The translations under genes were made by a program, and so were the position numbers. From positions 1 to 6,636 of the forward strand of contig CAJWIA010000082.1 in NCBI GenBank assembly GCA_913040765.1: a stretch of 6,636 nt of DNA, in the 5' to 3' direction. The notes below the pieces were generated by a model that saw only the letters and a program-made list of their open reading frames with translations, was not told where the DNA came from and made no database searches. Shown one piece after another: positions 1 through 4,972 of the stretch. The first letter of the stretch is position 1. Every line of letters starts with the position of its first letter. The stretch is from an uncultured Anaerolineales bacterium (lineage in GTDB: Bacteria; Chloroflexota; Anaerolineae; Anaerolineales; UBA11657).

Positions 1-436
1 CATTTTGCAAACTAGATACACCTACTGTACCAGTCCATACAGAAATTCCCATACCTATTTGCGCCGGAGTGTTGGGCATGCATCGTATAATACTTTTGTG
101 GTTAAGTCCCGCTACCAAAGTATGTAATTTAGCTCCTGCGACTATAGAAATTACCACGGCATCCGATCCAATACTACCTGACAGGTCTTCGCAAACCTCG
201 TTCAAAACTTGTGGTTTAACACTCAGTACAATAACGTCAGCATCTCTACAAGCAACAATGTTATTTGTAGTAACATGAATTGCATATTTTCTCTGAAGTT
301 CGTCAGAAACAGCTCTGCGCGGATCCGCTGCGATAATCTGACTCGGTTCAACTATATTACAAGCCAGAACACCACTAATCATTGCTCCACCCATTGCTCC
401 AGCTCCAACAAATGCAATCTGTTGATTTTCAAGCAT
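1..436 (-). CDS. proC: Pyrroline-5-carboxylate reductase, partial (C-terminus beyond left edge)
   Basis: This is the NAD(P)H-dependent enzyme of the last step of proline synthesis, reducing 1-pyrroline-5-carboxylate to proline in the cytoplasm. The frame is open from ATG at 436 to the window edge, giving 145 complete codons. Visible motifs are the Rossmann dinucleotide loop GAGAMGGAM (residues 11-19), SVKPQ (72-76) and the family signature PNTPA (121-125). The C-terminal helical dimerisation domain, which completes the active site in this family of roughly 265-280 residues, is outside the window. An in-frame TGA lies a few codons upstream of the ATG. A GGGGA ribosome-binding sequence (446-450) sits 9 nt before it, so the start is well supported. 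The gene begins 18 nt after the ruvA stop on the same strand and is probably co-transcribed with it. I see nothing broken in the visible part. Confidence 0.95.
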   Translation of the reverse strand, partial: MLENQQIAFVGAGAMGGAMISGVLACNIVEPSQIIAADPRRAVSDELQRKYAIHVTTNNIVACRDADVIVLSVKPQVLNEVCEDLSGSIGSDAVVISIVAGAKLHTLVAGLNHKSIIRCMPNTPAQIGMGISVWTGTVGVSSLQN

Positions 437-454
437 AATATGAGATCCCCGACA

Positions 455-1036
455 TCAAGTAGACAAATATCGTAGAGCAAGCACAATACGATCCTCTAGA
501 TTATCTACAGAGTCAACATCTGAATCCTGAATAGCATTTTGAGCTTCTACCACACTATAACCAAGTGTTGTAAGCGCTTCTAAAAGTTCGACATCTACAG
601 TATTGAAAGTACCATCCTCAGCAGACCTTTGTTTGTCATCAATCTTATCCTTCAAATAAAAGCTAATCTTCCGTGCAGTTTTTATACCTACACCTGGCAC
701 ACGACTAAGCAATTCTGGTTGATCACTAGTAATCGCATGCCGCAATCCGTCTACTGACATACCCGAAACAATGGCCATTGCCAATTTTGGTCCAACTCCT
801 GGAGCACCAAGCAGCAAATCAAACATATGTAATTGTTCGCTATCTGCAAACCCATAAAGAGATAAAGAATCCTGCCGTAATATGAGTTGGGTCCACAATT
901 GCAACTCAACCCCTATAGCTACTGTTTCATCGAGGATAGATTCTGGAACTGCAACACGCACTCCCACTCCACCTATCTCAATAACCAGATAGCCAGTTTC
1001 AATGTCCTGTACTACACCTCGTACCGAAGCTATCAT
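455..1036 (-). CDS. ruvA: Holliday junction branch-migration complex subunit RuvA
   Basis: RuvA binds four-way DNA junctions as a tetramer and loads the RuvB motor for branch migration during recombinational repair. The 193-residue length is normal. The N-terminal OB-fold (about 1-63) starts MIASVRG and contains EIGGVGVRV (20-28). Helix-hairpin-helix motifs follow at GVGPKLA (80-86) and VPGVGIKTA (113-121). The C-terminal three-helix RuvB-contacting domain is about 147-193 and includes LLEALTTLGY. The acidic-pin position reads RQD (54-56), whereas E. coli has Arg54-Glu55-Asp56, so one of the two pin acids is neutral. The ATG at 1036 shares its A with the ruvC TAA stop (TAATG). It is preceded by GAGGGG at 1042-1047, five nucleotides away and inside the last ruvC codons, so translation is probably coupled to ruvC. 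No ruvB follows; proC comes next. Confidence 0.97.
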   Translation of the reverse strand: MIASVRGVVQDIETGYLVIEIGGVGVRVAVPESILDETVAIGVELQLWTQLILRQDSLSLYGFADSEQLHMFDLLLGAPGVGPKLAMAIVSGMSVDGLRHAITSDQPELLSRVPGVGIKTARKISFYLKDKIDDKQRSAEDGTFNTVDVELLEALTTLGYSVVEAQNAIQDSDVDSVDNLEDRIVLALRYLST

Positions 1037-1545
1037 TATTGCCCCTCAAGAAGAGCATGTGTTGTAAGAGTATGTGCATGACATATTGCTACTGCTAAAG
1101 CGTCCGCCGCATCATCTGGATGAGGCACCTCTTCTAAGTCAAGTAAAGCGCGCACCATTTCTTGGACTTGCAACTTTTCAGCATTTCCATATCCAGTCAC
1201 AGCCTGTTTCACCTCTCTTGGAGTGTAGTCTCCAGCAGTCATGTCAGCATTTGCAATCACTAACAAAGCCACCCCCCTACCTTGTCCCACTGCCATAGCC
1301 GAAGAGACGTTACGATGAAAAAAAAGTTGCTCGACTGCCGCATCAGTTGGTTTATGCTGCTTTACTACTTCTTCCAAACCAATATATATTTCTTGGAGCC
1401 GCCGTTCTAATTTATCTGATGCTGAAGTTCTAACAACCCCGAAACCTTCACATTCTAATTTACCATTTGTCTCACGAACCAAACCATATCCAGTAATAGC
1501 CGTACCAGGATCGATCCCAATAACCAACTTACTCTCTACGGTCAT
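1036..1545 (-). CDS. ruvC: Crossover junction endodeoxyribonuclease RuvC
   Basis: RuvC is the dimeric, Mg2+-dependent resolvase that nicks Holliday junctions symmetrically after RuvAB branch migration. The 169-residue protein has the RNase H-like fold signatures: GIDPGTAITGYG (10-21) with Asp12, VEQLFFHRN (71-79) with Glu72, and HPDDAADALA (142-151) with Asp145 and Asp148. These match the four catalytic acids of E. coli RuvC (Asp7, Glu66, Asp138, Asp141), so the enzyme should be active. The start at 1545 is 3 nt after the yebC stop and in the same frame, giving TAA-ACT-ATG. GGTGA at 1553-1557 is the likely ribosome-binding site, lying within the end of yebC. The stop overlaps the ruvA start by one base. 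A run of eight T on the coding strand (1318-1325) follows the Glu72-Gln73 codons. The yebC-ruvC-ruvA order is widespread in bacteria. Confidence 0.97.
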   Translation of the reverse strand: MTVESKLVIGIDPGTAITGYGLVRETNGKLECEGFGVVRTSASDKLERRLQEIYIGLEEVVKQHKPTDAAVEQLFFHRNVSSAMAVGQGRGVALLVIANADMTAGDYTPREVKQAVTGYGNAEKLQVQEMVRALLDLEEVPHPDDAADALAVAICHAHTLTTHALLEGQ

Positions 1546-1548
1546 AGT

Positions 1549-2301
1549 TTAATCACCAGCATACAACGTAAGGGCGTCAGTGGTAACCTCCAGATTAGTG
1601 TAAACATTCTGGACATCATCCAATTCCTCAACAGACTCGATTGTTTTCATCACCTGTGCCGTCTCCGAGGGTGATAGCTCGACCATATTCTTGGGCTCCA
1701 TACGTAACATAGCTTCATCTGGAGCAATATTAGCAACCTGCAAAGCATCACTAACTGATTTAAATGATTCGACTGATGCGAATACTTCAACTATTTCTTC
1801 AGAAAAAGTGAGGTCTTCCGCACCAGCATCTACCACCAAATCAAACAACTCCTCCTCAGAATGCGTGCTTGGTGGAAATGCAAAATACGCTACGTTCTCG
1901 AACTGCCAAGTCACTGATCCGGTTTCTCCTAGATTACCACCACTCTTGGCGAGTATGTGACGGAGTTCAGCCACTGCACGGTTACGATTATCAGTTACTG
2001 TCTCTATCATCAACGCAACTCCATGCTGAGCATAACCTTCGTAAGTGACTTGTTCTAAAACGGTTCCTCCTTTATCTTCTCCGGTACCCTTTTTTATTGC
2101 GCGCTTAATGTTGTCTTTGGGCATATTAGCTGCTCTAGCTTTCTCAACAGCCAATCGTAAACGAAAATTAGTTTCAGGATCTCCTCCAGACCTAGCAGCG
2201 ACACTAATTTCTTTGGACAAACGAGTGAAAACTTGTCCGCGCTTAGCATCAGTAGCCCCTTTCTTTCGTTTTATTGTGCTCCATTTAGAATGTCCTGACA
2301 T
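1549..2301 (-). CDS. yebC: YebC/TACO1 family protein (probable translation-associated or transcriptional regulatory factor)
   Basis: This is a YebC-family protein of 250 residues, the usual family length. It opens with the signature MSGHSKWSTIKRKKG, followed by DAKRGQVFTRLSKEI. Further conserved blocks are the NMPKDNIKRAIKKGTG stretch (about 59-74), VTYEGY, TDNRNRAVAELRH, and GGNLGETGSVTWQFE in the middle domain. Family members have been described as DNA-binding regulators. The mitochondrial homologue TACO1 and recent bacterial work support a role in translation, reportedly at difficult stretches such as polyproline, so the exact role here is uncertain. AGGAG at 2307-2311 lies 5 nt before the ATG, a strong ribosome-binding site. 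It starts 18 nt downstream of the reductase stop and ends 3 nt before ruvC, consistent with one operon. No defect is visible. Confidence 0.95.
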   Translation of the reverse strand: MSGHSKWSTIKRKKGATDAKRGQVFTRLSKEISVAARSGGDPETNFRLRLAVEKARAANMPKDNIKRAIKKGTGEDKGGTVLEQVTYEGYAQHGVALMIETVTDNRNRAVAELRHILAKSGGNLGETGSVTWQFENVAYFAFPPSTHSEEELFDLVVDAGAEDLTFSEEIVEVFASVESFKSVSDALQVANIAPDEAMLRMEPKNMVELSPSETAQVMKTIESVEELDDVQNVYTNLEVTTDALTLYAGD

Positions 2302-2319
2302 TATTGCTCCTATACTGTT

Positions 2320-3729
2320 TTATCTTCGTCCAAGAACTTTCAACATTGATAAGGTGCTAGTAAATTTGACACGGGGTCGTCCAACCAAATCCCCATTAGC
2401 TATTTCCATATTGTCGATCCGCTTCCAGTCATCAAAAGTGAATAAATCTGACTGCCGCGAACGCACTAGCTCTTCAACTTTGGAGAAACATTTGCTCGTG
2501 GGCATAAGCATCTTACCCGATTTCACATCTTCGATAAGACAATTGATAGATTCAATAGAATCTTCTTTGTTAGTACCAATCACTCCAGTTGGACCTCTTT
2601 TTATCCAACCAGAAGTATACATTCCTATCAAGAATTCTTGTGTTTTTGGATCCAATATACGTCCCTCTGAATTACAAATAATTCCTGATTTAGCATCGAA
2701 TGGGATCCCAGACACAGCAGAGCCAAGATACCCTACTGATCGAAACACTAAACCAGCATCTATGTCTTCATACACATCCGTAGGTCGAGATTTCAAAGAA
2801 CCTTGCTCTGACCTATATATCTCATTTTTTACCAAACGCATTCCTGACACTTTGTCAGCACCGTTATTGAACATTTCAATCGGTGATGTCAGAAACCGCA
2901 TTCTTATGATTTTAGATTTACTATTATACTTTCTCTCAGCAAAGTTCTGTATTATTTCTACTTTTCTAACTGTTATTTTGTCACCATCAATATCTAGCTC
3001 CTGACTGCTCAGTGTATCTAACTCTGCTTCTTCAGCAGCAACATGAATATCCGCCCCCTGCAAATTTCCCAATTCCTTAGCCTCCGGATTCGTAAAAGCA
3101 GCCTGCGCAGGCCCGCGTCTGCCTAGCAAAACAACTTCTTTCACGTTACTCTTTAGCAATGCATCCAGCGCATAATCAGCAATATCACTCTGCAAGAGCT
3201 CTTCTTCTGTCAAACAAAGAACCCGAGCTACATCTACTGCAACATTTCCAATACCCACTACAACTGCAGTGTCAACTGCAAGATCAAAAGTACAGCTACT
3301 ATAGTCGGGATGACCGTTATACCAAGCCACAAAGTCAGTTGCGGCGTGGCTTCCTTGAAGATTCTCCCCAGGAATACCTAGTCTGCGCGAACCTTTCGCT
3401 CCATAAGCAAATACTATGCAATTATAATGAGCACGCAAATCACCCAGATCAATATGCTTCCCAAATTCTACATTGCCCCAAAATCTATAACCAGTTTTGT
3501 TCGCAATTCGCTCATAAAGTTTGGTCACTGACTTAATTTTAAGATGATCAGGAGCCACTCCATACCTGACCAAACCAAACGGAGTTGGAAGACGATCATA
3601 CATGTCTACCTGGACTCTATCTGCGAACTCTTTAAAAAGTTGATCAGCGGAGTAAAAGCCCGCAGGTCCTGCGCCAATTATGGCAACCCGTAAGGGATTA
3701 GTAGCCTCATCACTAATAAGAAAATTCAT
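2320..3729 (-). CDS. fprA: Ferredoxin/adrenodoxin-type NADP+ reductase (FprA family)
   Basis: This is an FAD flavoprotein of the adrenodoxin-reductase/FprA type, 469 residues, moving electrons between NADPH and ferredoxin in the cytoplasm, for example for P450s or iron-sulfur enzymes. The FAD loop is GAGPAG (19-24) in VAIIGAGPAGFYSADQL. LPTPFGLVRYGVAPDH (47-62) is a family hallmark. The NADP domain has GIGNVA (159-164) and LGRRG (202-206), whose arginines sit where the 2'-phosphate of NADPH is bound, favouring NADPH over NADH. GWIKRGPTGVIGTNK (374-388) is the second FAD/NADP-contacting block, and GRPRVKF (450-456) closes the typical C-terminal tail. There is no fused ferredoxin domain and no ferredoxin gene in the window, so the redox partner is unknown. 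No clear Shine-Dalgarno precedes ATG 3729; a TATACT box 13 nt upstream suggests a very short leader. The symbol reflects family resemblance. Confidence 0.9.
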   Translation of the reverse strand: MNFLISDEATNPLRVAIIGAGPAGFYSADQLFKEFADRVQVDMYDRLPTPFGLVRYGVAPDHLKIKSVTKLYERIANKTGYRFWGNVEFGKHIDLGDLRAHYNCIVFAYGAKGSRRLGIPGENLQGSHAATDFVAWYNGHPDYSSCTFDLAVDTAVVVGIGNVAVDVARVLCLTEEELLQSDIADYALDALLKSNVKEVVLLGRRGPAQAAFTNPEAKELGNLQGADIHVAAEEAELDTLSSQELDIDGDKITVRKVEIIQNFAERKYNSKSKIIRMRFLTSPIEMFNNGADKVSGMRLVKNEIYRSEQGSLKSRPTDVYEDIDAGLVFRSVGYLGSAVSGIPFDAKSGIICNSEGRILDPKTQEFLIGMYTSGWIKRGPTGVIGTNKEDSIESINCLIEDVKSGKMLMPTSKCFSKVEELVRSRQSDLFTFDDWKRIDNMEIANGDLVGRPRVKFTSTLSMLKVLGRR

Positions 3730-3742
3730 AATGTCTATGTGC

Positions 3743-3748
3743 AGTATA
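3743..3748 (-). promoter_or_regulatory. Putative -10 box for the reductase-yebC-ruvCA-proC operon
   Basis: On the minus strand TATACT lies 13 nt before the reductase ATG, one mismatch from the TATAAT consensus. Initiation about 7 nt downstream would leave a leader of only about 6-8 nt, which agrees with the lack of a Shine-Dalgarno sequence there. The -35 region is poor: TTAGCT at 17-bp spacing. The assignment rests on one hexamer in AT-rich DNA and is tentative. Confidence 0.35.
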
Positions 3749-3895
3749 GTTTACAGCAAATATATAGCTAACAGATTAATGCTTGCTAAGATATTGGTAG
3801 TAGCACAAACATATAGATAGTATAGCAAGTCACTAAAGACAACAATACAAAGACCGTTATACAGATGTACAGATATTTGTGGTTTGTCATGAAAC

Positions 3896-3924
3896 TTGTA
3901 CACGAACAAAGTCTGTGCTAATCT
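3896..3924 (+). promoter_or_regulatory. Putative promoter of the aldo/keto reductase gene
   Basis: TTGTAC (3896-3901) and TAATCT (3919-3924) are separated by exactly 17 bp on the plus strand. The -35 keeps the TTG core, and the -10 fits the loose TANNNT pattern, but each matches the sigma-70 consensus at only three of six positions. Initiation would fall near 3931, giving a leader of about 35-40 nt that contains the AGGTGAG ribosome-binding site. A TGTACA palindrome overlaps the -35 element. Confidence 0.3.
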
Positions 3925-3956
3925 CTACCACCTACAGTTAAGTACTCCGTATATAT

Positions 3957-3963
3957 AGGTGAG
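3957..3963 (+). promoter_or_regulatory. Ribosome-binding site deciding the aldo/keto reductase start
   Basis: AGGTGAG lies 4-5 nt before ATG 3968. The alternative GTG start at 3959 is embedded in this Shine-Dalgarno sequence itself and has no other purine-rich motif upstream, only an AT repeat. The ATG is therefore preferred, which shortens the protein by three residues (SKM/MRN boundary). Confidence 0.65.
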
Positions 3964-3967
3964 TAAG

Positions 3968-4930
3968 ATGCGTAATATAGTTTTAGGAAACACCAATGTT
4001 TCGGTGTCTGCAGTTAGTCTAGGAGCATGGGCATATGGCGGACCACAGAAATTGGGGCCTATGCATACAGGTTGGTCCAATCAACGAGATGATGACTCAA
4101 TAAACACATTGGTAAGATGTAACGATATTGGTATCAGACACTGGGACACAGCCGATGTTTATGGAGACGGCAAGTCAGAAAAAATCATTGGGTCAATTTG
4201 GGACAAGCTGCCGCGCTCGAATATATTTTTGGCCACAAAGACAGGCTATGATCCTGGCGAACACGAACATCACTATCACCCAGATCACATGCGAAAACAG
4301 ATGGAGAAATCACTCAACAATTTACGTTCAGACTATGTTGATTTGTATTACCTGCATCACTGTAACTTTGGGGATCATGATGAGTATTTCAATGACGCAC
4401 TAGAGATGGTGCGACGTTTTCAAGAAGAGGGTAAAACCAGATTCATTGGACTTTCAGACTGGGATGCTTCCAAGATCATGAAATTCATAGATGCTGTCAG
4501 ACCTGATGTTATTCAACCATACCGTAATCTGATGAATGATACTTTCGTGACTTCAGGATTGAAAGAATGGATTGACAGTCACAACATTGGTGTTTGTTTC
4601 TTCTCACCAATCATGCACGGCTTACTTACTGGTAAATATACTCAACCGACAAATTTCAAGTCTGGTGATATGCGTGCAGGGATAGAAGAATTCACCAACC
4701 CAGAAATAATTAATAAAATCAGAGAAAACAAAACTCTACTTGAAGCTAGGTTTGCAGATCATCCAAATCCTGTTATGCATGGCATAGTTGATTCATTGCT
4801 CACGGACACTAAAACAGGTTGTGTATTGCTCGGACAGCGAAATATTGACCAGGCTAACGTAGCAGCAACTCTAGGTCAGAAAATGTCTGATGCCGACAGT
4901 GATTGGGTAAAAAGACTGTATAGATTTTAG
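3968..4930 (+). CDS. Aldo/keto reductase family oxidoreductase
   Basis: This is a (beta/alpha)8-barrel NAD(P)H-dependent reductase of 320 residues from the preferred ATG; a GTG at 3959 would add three. The catalytic tetrad is present: Asp60 and Tyr65 in WDTADVYGDGKSE, Lys91 in LATKTGY, and His130 in DLYYLHH. EGKTRFIGLSDWD is the usual strand-6 block, and GCVLLGQRNIDQANVAA near the C-terminus is the family's cofactor-phosphate loop and helix. The substrate cannot be inferred. It resembles the AKR group that acts on sugar or small aldehydes and includes potassium-channel-beta-like and YajO/Tas-like proteins. A histidine cluster (His99, 101, 102, 104, 107) follows the lysine strand. The gene stands alone: divergent from the reductase operon and convergent with ftsK. 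There is no signal peptide, so it is cytoplasmic. Confidence 0.9.
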   Translation: MRNIVLGNTNVSVSAVSLGAWAYGGPQKLGPMHTGWSNQRDDDSINTLVRCNDIGIRHWDTADVYGDGKSEKIIGSIWDKLPRSNIFLATKTGYDPGEHEHHYHPDHMRKQMEKSLNNLRSDYVDLYYLHHCNFGDHDEYFNDALEMVRRFQEEGKTRFIGLSDWDASKIMKFIDAVRPDVIQPYRNLMNDTFVTSGLKEWIDSHNIGVCFFSPIMHGLLTGKYTQPTNFKSGDMRAGIEEFTNPEIINKIRENKTLLEARFADHPNPVMHGIVDSLLTDTKTGCVLLGQRNIDQANVAATLGQKMSDADSDWVKRLYRF

Positions 4931-4972
4931 TGATTCACCAAACATTGTCATTCTACCAAATCAATCATCTTG
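4931..4972. other. Short convergent intergenic gap without a clear terminator
   Basis: Only 42 bp separate the TAG of the aldo/keto reductase from the TAG of ftsK. A weak TGATT/AATCA pairing (4931-4935 and 4963-4967) is the only symmetry. There is no GC-rich hairpin with a T run on either strand, so termination is Rho-dependent, lies inside the opposing gene, or is not recognisable. Confidence 0.5.

Larger units (their letters stand above)
3730..3958. other. Divergent intergenic region with probable back-to-back promoters
   Basis: These 229 AT-rich bases separate the minus-strand reductase operon from the plus-strand aldo/keto reductase. I see no plausible open reading frame, tRNA or recognisable riboswitch. 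It holds a TATACT box for the leftward gene, a possible promoter for the rightward gene, and an inverted repeat CTTGCTA/TAGCAAG (3782-3788 and 3823-3829) with a 34-nt interior. It also has a tandem ACAGAT (3861-3866 and 3869-3874) and two TGTACA palindromes 31 bp apart (3866-3871 and 3897-3902). The repeats are short and could occur by chance. Confidence 0.6.

Noticed and set aside
69..475. Plus-strand open frames at 69-278 and 209-475
   Set aside because: They lie antisense to the partial proC gene, whose motifs are clear, and their translations look like noise.
2089..2095. A second in-phase A_AAA_AAG heptamer in yebC (ATA AAA AAG), with a -1 stop after five codons
   Set aside because: It encodes the family-conserved IKKG motif, and I see no convincing hairpin at the right spacing. 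It mainly shows that such heptamers arise by chance here and lowers confidence in the ftsK case.
2045..3004. A 319-codon plus-strand open frame antisense to the reductase and yebC
   Set aside because: It overlaps two confidently identified genes in full, its translation shows no recognisable domain, and it has no good ribosome-binding site. It is a long shadow frame.
3159..3536. Plus-strand open frame of 125 codons
   Set aside because: It lies wholly antisense to the FAD/NADP domains of the reductase, with no recognisable domain or start signal.
3782..3829. Inverted repeat CTTGCTA/TAGCAAG as a terminator, riboswitch or small RNA
   Set aside because: Seven base pairs around a 34-nt interior with no T run, and upstream of both proposed transcription starts. 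At most it is an operator-like site.
4931..4972. Bidirectional terminator between the convergent genes
   Set aside because: The only pairing is five AT-rich bases, with no hairpin-plus-T-tract on either strand.
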